Below are positions 41,931 to 50,792 of a stretch of DNA of 64,000 nt, one piece after another. The DNA lies in assembly GCF_902459685.1 (NCBI RefSeq), contig NZ_CABPSF010000002.1, positions 992,001 through 1,056,000 of the forward strand, given 5' to 3'. The notes below the pieces were generated by a model. The model was not told the origin of the DNA and ran no database searches. It saw only the letters and a list, made by a program, of their open reading frames with translations. Within the stretch, counting starts at the first letter, position 1. Every line of letters begins with the position of its first letter. The DNA is from Pandoraea iniqua (lineage in GTDB: Bacteria > Pseudomonadota > Gammaproteobacteria > Burkholderiales > Burkholderiaceae). The translations under genes and the position numbers were made by a program.

Positions 41931-42851
41931 ATGGAAAGCACTGCGGTGAATGTGTTCGTGCAGGTGGCCGAGACGGGCAGCTTTGTGGCGGCCGGGCGGC
42001 TGCTGGGCATTTCGGCGTCGGCGGTCGGCAAGCGGGTCAGTGCGCTGGAGGATCAGCTTGGCGTGCGGTTGTTCCATCGCAGCACGCGCAGCCTGACGCT
42101 GACGGCAGAAGGCGGGATGTTTCTCGCGCGGGGGCGGCGCATTCTGGCCGAACTCGAAGCCGCGCAGGCCGAGTTGTCGCAGGTCAATCTGAATCCGCGT
42201 GGCCGGCTGCGGCTGAGTGTGCCGCTAGTGGGCGAGCCGTTTCTGAGCGTAATGGGGCAGTTCAAGCTGGCGTATCCCGACGTCGATCTCGAACTCGAAT
42301 TCACCGATCGCCGCGTCGACATCATCGAAGAAGGCTTCGACGCGGTGATTCGCAGTGGCGACGCCCCGGATTCACGGCTGACGGCGCGACGCTTCGGTGC
42401 CCTGAATATGCTGCTGGTGGGTGCGCCGGACTATCTCGCACGACGCGGCACACCGCGCACGGCCGGCGATCTCGCGCAGCACGCGTGCATTCAGTTTCGC
42501 TACCCGAATACGGGCAAGCTTCAGGTCTGGCCGCTCGGCGAGGACCGCAAGGCGGAGGCGGATGGTGAGCGTGGCGAGGCAGCAGGCTTCCCGTTATCGA
42601 CGTCCGTCGTGTGCAACAACCTCGAAGCGCGCATCGCTTTTGCGTTGCAAGGCGTGGGGATCGCGTATTTGCCGGATTTCTCGATTCGCGGCTATCTGCG
42701 CACCGGCCAGTTGGTACAGGTGCTGCCGCACTGCACGGAGACCGGCATCCCGTTTCACATCATGTGGCCGTCGGGCGGGCAGGTGCCCGCGAAGCTGCGT
42801 GTGTTCATCGACTTCATGCGCGAGCGGGTCTTTCCGGAACAGGCACCCTGA
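41931..42851 (+). CDS. LysR-family transcriptional regulator
   Basis: This 306-residue LysR regulator has a winged-helix N-terminus (VFVQVAETGSFVAAGRLLG, then SASAVGKRVSALEDQLGVRL, about residues 8-55) and a periplasmic-binding-like effector domain (about 90-300). I start it at the ATG at 41931, with GAGGG nine bases upstream; the frame is open further upstream but the earlier codons are not conserved. It is transcribed away from the dehydrogenase remnant and MFS gene and probably controls them through the inverted repeat just upstream. The effector is unknown. Confidence 0.9.
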   Translation: MESTAVNVFVQVAETGSFVAAGRLLGISASAVGKRVSALEDQLGVRLFHRSTRSLTLTAEGGMFLARGRRILAELEAAQAELSQVNLNPRGRLRLSVPLVGEPFLSVMGQFKLAYPDVDLELEFTDRRVDIIEEGFDAVIRSGDAPDSRLTARRFGALNMLLVGAPDYLARRGTPRTAGDLAQHACIQFRYPNTGKLQVWPLGEDRKAEADGERGEAAGFPLSTSVVCNNLEARIAFALQGVGIAYLPDFSIRGYLRTGQLVQVLPHCTETGIPFHIMWPSGGQVPAKLRVFIDFMRERVFPEQAP

Positions 42852-42965
42852 CGCCATCGCCGCGATTTTCGAGACGTTCTTCCAGTGATCGCGGCCGCGA
42901 ATTCGTCGTCAACGCCCGGGGCAGGCCTTACACTGCCCTACGGAGAAAACACCATGGGAGACATC

Positions 42966-43625
42966 ATGTTGAAGTTGTACGGATTTCCGATCAGCAATTA
43001 CTACAACAAGGTCAAGGTCGTGCTGTACGAGAAGGGAGTGGCCTTCGAGGAGTCAGAATCCATCCCGAGTCAGGACGAGCCGTTGCTGCAATGCTCACCG
43101 CTGGGCAAGGTGCCGTATCTGCAAACCGAGCGCGGCTATCTCGCCGAGTCGCAGGTGATCTGCGATTACCTCGAAGTCACGCACCCCACGCCCGCGCTGT
43201 TTTCCAAGGATGTTTGGCAGCAAGCCAAGGAGCGCGAGCTGATCACGATGCTTGAGCTGCATCTCGAGTTGGTGGCGCGTGAGGTCTACGGGCAGGCGTT
43301 CTTTGGAGGTACCGCGTCGGAAGGCACGCGCACACGCACCGAGAAGCTGCTCCGCCGCAATATCGTCGCGTTCAAGCGGCTTGCGAAGTTTGCGCCGTAC
43401 GTCGCCGGCGAGCAGTTCACGATGGCCGACGTCGCCGCCGGTATTCACCTGCCGATCATCGGCATGGCGACGCAGGCGGTGTTCGGTGAAGACTTCCTGC
43501 AAGCTGCGGGTGTGGACTGGAAGGCCTACGGCAAAGTGCTCGCCGAGCGTGAATCGTTCCAGCGCACGCGCGCTGAGATGAAGGCCTATCAGCAGGCGCA
43601 GCAAGCCAAGAAGTCGGAAGCGTAA
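42966..43625 (+). CDS. Glutathione S-transferase family protein
   Basis: This 219-residue glutathione transferase starts MLKLYGFPISNYYNKVKVVL, where the tyrosines or serine near residues 10-12 would activate glutathione. LGKVPYLQTERGYLAESQVI is the glutathione-binding loop at about 50-72. The C-terminal domain has MADVAAGIHLPI, the N-capping box. GGGAG lies five bases before the ATG at 42966. The ATG at 42954, with GGAGAAAA upstream, would add four residues and is also possible. The gene follows lysR in the same direction after 114 bp. The physiological substrate is unknown. Confidence 0.87.
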   Translation: MLKLYGFPISNYYNKVKVVLYEKGVAFEESESIPSQDEPLLQCSPLGKVPYLQTERGYLAESQVICDYLEVTHPTPALFSKDVWQQAKERELITMLELHLELVAREVYGQAFFGGTASEGTRTRTEKLLRRNIVAFKRLAKFAPYVAGEQFTMADVAAGIHLPIIGMATQAVFGEDFLQAAGVDWKAYGKVLAERESFQRTRAEMKAYQQAQQAKKSEA

Positions 43626-43664
43626 GTCGGTGGGGCGGTGCAAGACCGCCCGGGCTCAGCGGGC

Positions 43665-44855
43665 TCAGATCTTCGCCAGACGTGCGAGCGCTTCACGTAG
43701 CGTGTCGTCGCGTTTGGCGAAGCAGAAGCGCACCACGCCCGACTCATGCGGCGCGTGATAGAACGCCGAGACAGGAATGGCAGCGACGCCGATTTCGCCC
43801 GTAAGCCACAGCGCGAAGTCGGCTTCGCTCATGTCGCTGATCGCGCTGTAGTCCACGCACTGGAAGTACGTCCCTTCGCACGGCAGCAGCTTGAAGCGCG
43901 TGTTGGCGAGGCCGTCGCGGAACAGATCGCGCTTCTTCTGATAGAAGCCCGCGAGTTCGAGGTACGGCGACGGATCGCGCATGTAGTCGGCAAGGCCGAC
44001 CTGCATGGGCGTGTTCACCGTGAACACGTTGAACTGGTGCACCTTGCGGAATTCGGCCATGAGCGGCGCGGGCGCGGCGACGAAGCCGACCTTCCAGCCC
44101 GTGACGTGGTACGTCTTGCCGAAGCTCGACACGATGAAGCTGCGGCGGGCCAGTTCCGGATGCCGTGCCACGCTCTCGTGGCGCTTGCCGTCGTACACCA
44201 TGTGTTCATAGACCTCGTCCGAGAGCAGCAGCACGTCGGTGCCGGCCACGATCTCGGCGAGCTTCACCAGATCTTGTTCATGCCACACCGTGCCGCTCGG
44301 GTTGTGCGGCGTGTTGAACAGGATCAGGCGCGTGCGCGGCGTGATGGCGGCGGCGAGCTTGTCGAACGGGATGCGGAATTCGGGCGCTTCGAGCGTAATG
44401 AACACCGGCTTGCCGCCCGCCAGTTCGATGGACGGCACATAGCTGTCGTACGTCGGCTCGAACACAATGACTTCATCGCCGGGATGCACCGTCGCCAGAA
44501 TCGTCGTGAGCAGTGCCTGCGTGGCGCCCGCCGTCACGGTGATCTCGGTATTCCAGTCGTAATGCTGGCCGTACAACTGGCCAATCTTCACGGCGATGGC
44601 CTGACGCAGCGCGGGCACACCGGCCATCGGCGGGTACTGGTTGTGACCGTCGCGCATGGCGCGCGAGACCGCGTCGACGATCTTCGGATCGCACTCGAAA
44701 TCGGGGAAGCCCTGACCGAGGTTCACCGCCTGCTTCTCGGCAGCCAGTGCCGACATCACGGTGAAGATGGTGGTGCCGACGTTCGGCAGACGGGAGACGA
44801 GGGCCGGTGCGGCCAGCGGGGCCGGGGCAGCAGAAGCGGTGTGGGGCGCGTTCAT
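43665..44855 (-). CDS. PLP-dependent aminotransferase (methionine aminotransferase/YbdL-like)
   Basis: This 396-residue class I/II aminotransferase has the PLP lysine in SSFGKTYHVTGWKVGF (about residue 245), the aspartate in LLLSDEVYEHMVYDG, and the asparagine in ILFNTPHNPSGTVW. The N-terminus (NVGTTIFTVMSALAAEKQAVNLGQGFPDF) is typical of the YbdL/methionine or kynurenine aminotransferase branch, which uses methionine, glutamine or aromatic amino acids with 2-oxo acids. It is convergent with the GST gene. The substrate range is inferred from the family. Confidence 0.88.
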   Translation of the reverse strand: MNAPHTASAAPAPLAAPALVSRLPNVGTTIFTVMSALAAEKQAVNLGQGFPDFECDPKIVDAVSRAMRDGHNQYPPMAGVPALRQAIAVKIGQLYGQHYDWNTEITVTAGATQALLTTILATVHPGDEVIVFEPTYDSYVPSIELAGGKPVFITLEAPEFRIPFDKLAAAITPRTRLILFNTPHNPSGTVWHEQDLVKLAEIVAGTDVLLLSDEVYEHMVYDGKRHESVARHPELARRSFIVSSFGKTYHVTGWKVGFVAAPAPLMAEFRKVHQFNVFTVNTPMQVGLADYMRDPSPYLELAGFYQKKRDLFRDGLANTRFKLLPCEGTYFQCVDYSAISDMSEADFALWLTGEIGVAAIPVSAFYHAPHESGVVRFCFAKRDDTLREALARLAKI

Positions 44856-44948
44856 TGAGGCAGGGCGAAATGCGGGTCGGGTTGGACGATGGCGCTCATT
44901 TTACCGCCGACACGCGCCGCGTGCCGGTGGTGGGAGGTTCAGGCGGAA

Positions 44949-45461
44949 TCAACGCCCGGCCATGAGCAGCGAGACGAACGCGCTGGCCGTCACGATCCGG
45001 AAGCCGAACTGGCGGGCCACGCGGCTGCGCAGTTTCAGCACGGCTTTGTCCTTGCTCACCAGCCAGTGCGCCTGACCGTCGCGGGCGGCTTCGAGAAACT
45101 TCTGGTCGTCGCGGTCGCGGCACAGCGGCAATTGGGCGGGCACCGGCGCGTCCTCGGGCACGACGATGCGTTGCGTGTGGCTGTCGACCCACGCCAGCGC
45201 GGCGTCGTTATCCACGGCGCGCGAGACGAATTGCGGATAAGTGAGCACGACGGCCAGCTCATCGCGGCAGCGTTGTGCCATGAGGGCGGTCAGCTTGTGA
45301 TCGAGGAGGGCGTCGCGCACGGGGCGCGCCACCGGATCGTCGAAAACGAGCAGGTCGATCCAGACATTGGTGTCGAACACCACGCGTGGCGGCGTAGCGA
45401 GCGTATCGAGATGTTCGGCGAAGGCCCGTTCGGCGGGCGAGGCAACAGCGTTTTGAAGCAT
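44949..45461 (-). CDS. PIN-domain protein (COG1569 type), no adjacent antitoxin
   Basis: This 170-residue PIN-domain protein is of the kind annotated as the toxin part of a toxin-antitoxin system. The acidic nuclease residues are visible: D in VVFDTNVWIDLL near residue 29, E in CRDELAVVLTYP near 67, and DRDDQKFLEAARDG near 118. I start it at the ATG at 45461 (MLQNAVASP). No antitoxin gene is next to it: on one side is the divergent yaaA gene 46 bp away, on the other the aminotransferase. It may be an RNase with another role or an orphan toxin. Confidence 0.82.
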   Translation of the reverse strand: MLQNAVASPAERAFAEHLDTLATPPRVVFDTNVWIDLLVFDDPVARPVRDALLDHKLTALMAQRCRDELAVVLTYPQFVSRAVDNDAALAWVDSHTQRIVVPEDAPVPAQLPLCRDRDDQKFLEAARDGQAHWLVSKDKAVLKLRSRVARQFGFRIVTASAFVSLLMAGR

Positions 45462-45507
45462 TGGATAGAATGACGGTTTTCGTTTTCGCAGGAACGCTGC
45501 ACCCTCT

Positions 45508-46287
45508 ATGATAATTGTTCTCTCGCCGGCCAAATCGCTCGACTACGAAACACCCCCGCACGTGAGCACGCACACCGTGCCGCAATTCGTCGACGAGGCC
45601 GCCGAACTGATCGAAGGCCTGCGCGCCCTGAGCCCGGCACAGGTCGGCTCGTTGATGAGCATCTCCGACCAGCTCGCCGCGCTGAACGCCACGCGCTACG
45701 CCGACTGGACGCCCCGTTTCGATACCTCGAATGCCAAGCAGGCCGTGCTCGCCTTTAACGGCGACGTCTACGAAGGGCTGTCCGCCCGCACGTTGAGCGC
45801 ACCGCAACTCGAATTTGCACAACGCCATCTGCGCATTCTCTCGGGGCTGTACGGTGTGCTGCGCCCGCTCGATCTGCTGCAACCGTACCGGCTCGAGATG
45901 GGCACGCGCTTTGCCAACAAGCGCGGCCGCGATCTGTATGCCTTCTGGGGCGAGCGCGTGACGGACACGATCAACACCTCGCTCGTCGAGCACCCTGAAA
46001 CGCGCCGCGTGCTGGTCAATCTGGCTTCGGAAGAGTACTTCCGCGTGATCAAGCGCCGGCTGGTCGCCGCGCCGGTCATCACGCCGGTGTTCGAAGACTG
46101 GAAGGGCGGCAAGTACAAGATCATCAGTTTCTACGCCAAGCGGGCTCGCGGTTTGATGGCGCGTTATGCCATCGAGCAAGGCGTGACCGATGTGCAGCAA
46201 CTCAAGGCCTTCGACAGCGAGGGTTATGCCTTCGACGACAGCGTGTCGAACGACGCGCTGTGGGTGTTCCGCCGTCGCGTGGCCTGA
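45508..46287 (+). CDS. yaaA: Peroxide stress protein YaaA (DUF328)
   Basis: This 259-residue protein of the YaaA family limits free intracellular iron and protects DNA and proteins during hydrogen peroxide stress. The family start [14 protein letters not shown] is present, as are [44 protein letters not shown] and the end [18 protein letters not shown]. Length is normal. In E. coli the gene is under OxyR; I see no clear OxyR site in the 46-bp space shared with the divergent PIN gene. A terminator follows at 46305. Confidence 0.94.
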   Translation: MIIVLSPAKSLDYETPPHVSTHTVPQFVDEAAELIEGLRALSPAQVGSLMSISDQLAALNATRYADWTPRFDTSNAKQAVLAFNGDVYEGLSARTLSAPQLEFAQRHLRILSGLYGVLRPLDLLQPYRLEMGTRFANKRGRDLYAFWGERVTDTINTSLVEHPETRRVLVNLASEEYFRVIKRRLVAAPVITPVFEDWKGGKYKIISFYAKRARGLMARYAIEQGVTDVQQLKAFDSEGYAFDDSVSNDALWVFRRRVA

Positions 46288-46304
46288 CCCGCACTTACCT
46301 TTAG

Positions 46305-46329
46305 CCCCGGGCCGCGTCCCGGGGTTTTT
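46305..46329 (+). terminator. Intrinsic terminator after yaaA
   Basis: CCCCGGG and CCCGGGG form a 7-bp stem around the loop CCGCGT, followed by TTTTT. It lies 17 bp after the yaaA stop codon and 24 bp before the M14 peptidase start. Confidence 0.8.
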
Positions 46330-46352
46330 CATTGCAGCCAGCGAGGCGAGTC

Positions 46353-47510
46353 ATGACCGTATTCATCAGCAGCACGTTCGATAGCGGTGCCATCCACGTG
46401 GTGAGCGCCGAACGCGCCGACGACATTCACGTGCGCATTCCGCAGGACAACGCGGCCGAGTTCTCGCAGTGGTTTCATTTTCGCGTGCAAGGGGTGGCGG
46501 GTACGCCGTGCCGGATCGTCTTCGACAACGCGAGCGAAACGTCGTATCCGCGCGGCTGGCAGGACTATCGCGCGGTGGCGTCGTATGACCGCGTGACGTG
46601 GTTTCGCGTGCCGACCACGTATGACGGCCGGGCGATGACCGTGTCGTTCACGCCGGCACACGACAGCGTCTATCTGGCGTACTTCGAGCCGTACGCCGAG
46701 GAGCGCCATCTGGCGTTGCTGGGCACGGCGCAGAACTCGCCGCTCGTGCGTTCGCGCTCGCTGGGGGCCACCATCGACGGCCGCGACATGACGTTGCTGA
46801 CGGTGGGCGAACCCGGCGACGGCAAGCGCCATATCTGGATCATCGCGCGTCAGCATCCGGGCGAGACGATGGCCGAGTGGTTCGTGGAAGGGCTGATGCG
46901 CCGTTTGCTGGGCGCAGGCGACTGGGCGGGCGATCCGCTCGCTAAGGCGCTGCTGGCGGAGGCCGTCTTCCATATCGTGCCGAACATGAATCCCGATGGG
47001 TCGGCGCGCGGCAATCTGCGCACCAATGCCGCCGGGGCGAACCTGAATCGCGAATGGCTCGAACCCGATCTGACGCGCAGCCCGGAGGTGTATCACGTGC
47101 GCGCCGCGATCGAGGCGACGGGCTGCGACATGTTCTTCGACATTCACGGCGACGAAGCGCTGCCGTACGTGTTCGTCGCCGGCAACGAGGGCGTGGAAGG
47201 CGCGAGCGACGCGATGCTGGCCCGCGAGCGGGCGTACATCGAACGCTTCAAGGCCGCGAGTCTCGATTTTCAGGACAAGTTCGGCTATCCGCCGGGCAAG
47301 CACGCGGCGGAGTCGCTCAAGCTGGCTTCGAAGTGGATCGCACGCCGTTTCGACTGCCTGTCGCTGACGCTGGAGATGCCGTTCAAGGACAACGCCAACC
47401 GCCCCGATGCCAACGTGGGCTGGAGCGGCGCGCGCAGCGCGGCACTGGGCGCGTCGATGCTTGCGGCTATCGAGTCGCAGATGCAGGCCGACAAGGCCCG
47501 GACGGTCTGA
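46353..47510 (+). CDS. M14-family zinc carboxypeptidase (cytosolic carboxypeptidase-like)
   Basis: This 385-residue protein has an N-terminal beta-sandwich domain (about residues 1-125) and a C-terminal zinc peptidase domain, the order of bacterial relatives of cytosolic carboxypeptidases. The zinc ligands are H168 and E171 in RQHPGETMAEW and a later histidine in FFDIHGDEALPYVF. NPDGSARGNLRTNAAGANLNREW supplies the substrate-binding asparagine and arginine, and LTLEMPFKDN carries the catalytic glutamate. There is no signal peptide, so it is cytoplasmic. The start at 46353 has GCGAGGCGAG upstream. The target peptides in bacteria are not known. Confidence 0.9.
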   Translation: MTVFISSTFDSGAIHVVSAERADDIHVRIPQDNAAEFSQWFHFRVQGVAGTPCRIVFDNASETSYPRGWQDYRAVASYDRVTWFRVPTTYDGRAMTVSFTPAHDSVYLAYFEPYAEERHLALLGTAQNSPLVRSRSLGATIDGRDMTLLTVGEPGDGKRHIWIIARQHPGETMAEWFVEGLMRRLLGAGDWAGDPLAKALLAEAVFHIVPNMNPDGSARGNLRTNAAGANLNREWLEPDLTRSPEVYHVRAAIEATGCDMFFDIHGDEALPYVFVAGNEGVEGASDAMLARERAYIERFKAASLDFQDKFGYPPGKHAAESLKLASKWIARRFDCLSLTLEMPFKDNANRPDANVGWSGARSAALGASMLAAIESQMQADKARTV

Positions 47511-47518
47511 TCTGACGA

Positions 47519-47552
47519 CGGTGCCGTCACACCGTATGGCGTGACGGCACCG
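47519..47552. terminator. Hairpin between convergent genes
   Basis: CGGTGCCGTCAC and GTGACGGCACCG form a perfect 12-bp stem around a 10-base loop between the stop codons of the M14 peptidase and the secreted Lys-rich protein. There is no long T-run on either strand, so it may work as a bidirectional terminator or mRNA-stabilising stem. Confidence 0.55.
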
Positions 47553-47559
47553 GTTGCCA

Positions 47560-48222
47560 TCAGTTCGTCTTCTTCTTGGCCGTCGTCGTGCTCTTCTTGG
47601 CGGTGCTCGGCTTTGCCGTCGACTTCGCCGTCGATTTGGTGCCCGACGACTTCGTCGCGGTACTCTTCTTGCCGCTCGACTTGCCGGTGGCGTGTGCCGC
47701 ATTGCCTCGCGTGCCGCGCGTATTGCGGGCGGCGCGTTTGACCGGTTGTTCGACCTGCGGCAGCGGCGACGTGTAGTCGAAGCCCATCATGCGGCCATCG
47801 GCGTAACCGCAACGGATGTGGATGTTGTCCGTCTGCCCGTTCGTGCGCTTGCCCACGCCATCGAGCTGCACCATCTGCGTCACATCCACGCGTTGCTTGC
47901 GATCGTCGAACGGGCCGTTCCACGGCTCGACTTTCGCATGCTCGGGATCGAGTGCCGTGTCGCCATAGTCGACACTCTCGTAACCGGGCAACGTCGCGAC
48001 GACAAAACTCGCATGGGCGGCGCAATCGGCCACCAGCGGGTCGGCATGACGGGTGTTGACGAATTGCTCGACCAGCGCGCGATGCTGTTCGAGCGTAAAG
48101 GCTTGTGCCGGTGCCGGCAGGGCCGACAGACACAGCGGCGCAGCGATGGCTGCGAGACCGGCGACTTGGCGCACGGCTCGCATGACCACGCCTGCGGCGC
48201 GTTGAAGAAATCGATTCGACAT
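47560..48222 (-). CDS. Secreted protein with Lys/Ser/Thr-rich C-terminal tail
   Basis: This 220-residue protein has a signal peptide (hydrophobic to about residue 41, ending APAQA). A compact region of about 100 residues follows, with two cysteines that could form a disulfide (VADCAAHAS and HIRCGYADGRMMGFDY). The C-terminal 55 residues are a repeated Lys/Ser/Thr/Ala tail with units such as STAKSTAKPSTAKK, similar to histone H1-like tails. I start it at the ATG at 48222 (MSNRFLQRAAG). It might belong to what is annotated as BspC-domain proteins in Burkholderiales, but I cannot confirm that. The function is unknown. Confidence 0.75.
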   Translation of the reverse strand: MSNRFLQRAAGVVMRAVRQVAGLAAIAAPLCLSALPAPAQAFTLEQHRALVEQFVNTRHADPLVADCAAHASFVVATLPGYESVDYGDTALDPEHAKVEPWNGPFDDRKQRVDVTQMVQLDGVGKRTNGQTDNIHIRCGYADGRMMGFDYTSPLPQVEQPVKRAARNTRGTRGNAAHATGKSSGKKSTATKSSGTKSTAKSTAKPSTAKKSTTTAKKKTN

Positions 48223-48803
48223 TGCTAGATGTATTCTCGGGGGCGTTTGGGCGGAACCTGACGACATGCCACTCACCGGCACATGGACGCACAACGCTGC
48301 GGAGCAATGCGACTGCGCGATGACTCATTCAGTGAGTTCTGCACGCGCGACGCTCGTGAAAGGGCTTAGCCGCTATTTGAAAGACAACGGCGAAAGCGAG
48401 TTCAATCTTAACCGAAAAAAAGTCGCCGACGCCCTTCAGCCGGGGCGCGCCCGCGTGTTTTGCCGACGTTTGAAAGTTACGGCGCGCTACAATGCTCGCC
48501 ATCTTGTGCGTGTTTCGCGCGATTGCACGCGCTGCCAATGCTGCGTGAGTGCTGCGGTCATGCCGACAAATGCCGGCGATGGTTTTTCGCAAAGGACCGC
48601 GATTGTGGCATCGATGTACGCCGCGCAATCGCTTGAATACCGGCGGTTTTTCCGCGTGTATTTCGCATTTGACGCTGTGAAGGGACATCGTTGTCCCATG
48701 ATCGTTTCTGGGCTCGTTTCTGGGCTCGTTTTTGGGCTCGCTTCTGGGCTCGTTTCGTTCCACGCCCCTGCTTTCCGCCCGTTTTCTTTCTGCTCTTCGC
48801 CGC
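48223..48803. other. Intergenic region without a convincing gene
   Basis: These 581 bp lie between the divergent secreted-protein gene and the TrmB-like gene. Open frames exist on both strands, but their translations are of biased composition, overlap each other and start without ribosome-binding sites. A 12-bp tandem repeat lies near the right end. It probably holds two divergent promoters. Confidence 0.6.
48705..48752. repeat. Four tandem copies of a 12-bp repeat
   Basis: TTTCTGGGCTCG occurs four times without gaps; copies 3 and 4 each carry one substitution. It ends 51 bp before the start codon of the TrmB-like gene, in its likely leader. It could be hypervariable by slippage and affect expression. 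Confidence 0.9.
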
Positions 48804-49496
48804 ATGTTTGCTAATTCCCGCACCGTCGCCAGCGCGCAGCCCGGCCCGCATGACAAGCTCGCCGAGTTGGTCGCGCGACACCGTGACGCCACCTTTCGCA
48901 AGCCGCTCGCGGCCTATAGCGCAGCCGCCTTCGACAAGGCGATTGCCGTCTGGCGCTCGGCAGGTTCGCCGCCGCTCATCATCGATGCGGGCTGTGGGGT
49001 GGGAGAGAGTACGCTGCACCTCGCGACACAATTTCCCGATCACTTCGTCATCGGTATCGATCAGTCGGAGAGCCGCATCGTGCGCGGCAAAGATTGGTGG
49101 GGCGATGTCTGGCCCGAGAATTTCGTGTGGGTGCGCGCCGATCTCGTCGACTTCTGGCGTCAGTTGCTGGCCGCCGATATTCGGCCGGCGCGTCATTACA
49201 TCCTGTATCCCAACCCGTGGCCGAAGATCGGACAGCTCGCGCGTCGCTGGCAGGGCCATGCGGTGTTTCCGGCGATCGTCGCACTCGGCGGTGTGCTGGA
49301 GTGCCGCAGCAACTGGGATGTGTACGTCGAAGAGTTTGCGCTGGCCGTCGAGTGGCTCTCGGGCGTGAAGCCTGCGGTGGAAGTGTGGAATCCCGAGACA
49401 CCCGTCACCCCGTTCGAACGCAAATATCTGGCATCCGGGCATGCGTTGCATCGCTGCGTGGCGACGTTGCCGGGTGCGTCACCGACAGGGCAGTGA
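48804..49496 (+). CDS. TrmB-like SAM-dependent methyltransferase
   Basis: This 230-residue class I methyltransferase resembles tRNA (guanine-N7)-methyltransferase. The SAM motif is LIIDAGCGVGESTLHLA (about residue 57) and FVIGIDQSESRI follows. The catalytic-site motif is LYPNPWPKIGQ (about 136), where classical TrmB has DPWPKKRH. The basic tRNA-contacting stretch after it is reduced, so this may be a paralogue with another substrate. I start it at the ATG at 48804 (MFANSRTVAS); an earlier ATG at 48732 would place the 12-bp repeat upstream of coding sequence in any case. A strong terminator follows. Confidence 0.83.
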   Translation: MFANSRTVASAQPGPHDKLAELVARHRDATFRKPLAAYSAAAFDKAIAVWRSAGSPPLIIDAGCGVGESTLHLATQFPDHFVIGIDQSESRIVRGKDWWGDVWPENFVWVRADLVDFWRQLLAADIRPARHYILYPNPWPKIGQLARRWQGHAVFPAIVALGGVLECRSNWDVYVEEFALAVEWLSGVKPAVEVWNPETPVTPFERKYLASGHALHRCVATLPGASPTGQ

Positions 49497-49540
49497 GACG
49501 TTACGAACACAGCGGCCGCATGAGTGGGCCGCCGCAATGA

Positions 49541-49577
49541 CAAAGGCCATGCGCGATGAGCGCATGGCCTTTGTTTT
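49541..49577. terminator. Strong terminator between convergent genes
   Basis: CAAAGGCCATGCGC and GCGCATGGCCTTTG form a perfect 14-bp stem around the loop GATGA, followed by TTTT on the plus strand. It serves the TrmB-like gene and probably also the convergent DUF2863 gene. Confidence 0.88.
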
Positions 49578-49613
49578 GCCACTGGCGTGGTGCGCGCGCG
49601 GTGCACGTCGGCT

Positions 49614-50792
49614 TTAGTGGAAGTGCGGGCGGCTCGGTTCGGCGTCTTCCGGCATTTCGGCGTGAACGACTTCGCCGACCGGGTCCGGATACAGCGGCAC
49701 GCCGCAATCGTCGCAATACTCGGGGTCGAAGCGTCCCGGATGCTTGCGAATCTCCGTCACGCCGCAGGCTTTCAGCAGGTCGGTCACTTCGTCGAGCGTG
49801 CCGCCTTCGACCTCGCCGTTTTCGCGGCCGTACAACGGCCACACGACGCCATAAATCACGTCGTTGCTGCCGCGTTGCGTGAAGCCAATGCGGTACTCGT
49901 CGATGTTCTGTTCACCGAAGCCCGCAACCACGGCACGCAACTCGGTCGGCGTGAGCGTGAGCACGTCTTCGAGATAGCGCAGGGCCGTGCGAATGGTGTG
50001 CGGACGAATGCGTTCGTCGGCTTCGCGGCAACTGGCGTAGTACGCGTCCGGCAGCAGGCATTCGATCTCGCAGCCCGGCAGCAGCGCGTTCAGATTCGGG
50101 CCGCCTTGTGCGGTCCACGCTTCCTGACATTGACCGCGTTCGGCATGGCGGGCGTCCTCTTCCTGCCAGCGGAACATCGGCGCGCCCTTGGCCACCACGA
50201 CGGCGGCGAGCAGGAAACGCGGGTCGGCGAGAATCGGGGCGGTCTCCGGCAGGTCGTTGCCCGGATGCTTCACTTCCGCGTTGTCGACGGCGGCACGCAC
50301 GAGTTGCTGCGTGACCTTCCACGACTCGCAGTGCGTGCGCGGCAGTTGGTCGATGCTGTAGAGATAGGGCGAGATCGACACGCGCGCCGCGTCGGCCAGC
50401 ACGTGGGCGTGCAGATGCGCGCGAATCGGCATCAGGGCGTCGTCCTTGACCGGGCCCGACGGAATCGCGTAACGCGTCCACGCGAGAATCGGGATGGCGA
50501 TCAGCAGGCCGTCCCAATCCTTGCCATCGGCTTCCGGTTCGGCCGATTCGCTTTGCGATTCGATCAGGTCGGCGAGGGCACCATAGGCCTCGCTGTGATT
50601 GGCTTGCAGGTGGTCGAGTGCGGCGTCGATGGCGGGTTGGTTGCCGGTGCGCAGCACGCGCGTGAGCAGCGTGTCGAGCTGGGCTTCCCAAAAACGGTCT
50701 TCGATACGGCTGCCTGAGGCAGCCAGCGCAAGCGCGTGGCCGACCAGCTTTTCAGCGTCGGGGGTCAGTCTTTTGGCGGTGCGTGGGCGCAT
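49614..50792 (-). CDS. DUF2863 family protein
   Basis: This 392-residue protein belongs to DUF2863, a family largely limited to betaproteobacteria. It is soluble, with an alanine/leucine-rich helical N-terminal half. The region WDGLLIAIPILAWTRYAIPSG is typical of the family. The C-terminus has FDPEYCDDCGVPLYPDP, a cysteine pair that may bind metal. I start it at the ATG at 50792 (MRPRTAKRLTPD); an in-frame ATG at 50813 would add seven residues, and neither has a clear ribosome-binding site. No function is known to me, and the neighbours give no clue. Confidence 0.85.
   Translation of the reverse strand: MRPRTAKRLTPDAEKLVGHALALAASGSRIEDRFWEAQLDTLLTRVLRTGNQPAIDAALDHLQANHSEAYGALADLIESQSESAEPEADGKDWDGLLIAIPILAWTRYAIPSGPVKDDALMPIRAHLHAHVLADAARVSISPYLYSIDQLPRTHCESWKVTQQLVRAAVDNAEVKHPGNDLPETAPILADPRFLLAAVVVAKGAPMFRWQEEDARHAERGQCQEAWTAQGGPNLNALLPGCEIECLLPDAYYASCREADERIRPHTIRTALRYLEDVLTLTPTELRAVVAGFGEQNIDEYRIGFTQRGSNDVIYGVVWPLYGRENGEVEGGTLDEVTDLLKACGVTEIRKHPGRFDPEYCDDCGVPLYPDPVGEVVHAEMPEDAEPSRPHFH

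Noticed and set aside
48266-48901. Two overlapping frames (182 and 190 residues) between the secreted protein and the TrmB-like gene
   Set aside because: They lie on opposite strands over the same DNA, include the 12-bp tandem repeat, lack ribosome-binding sites and resemble nothing known.
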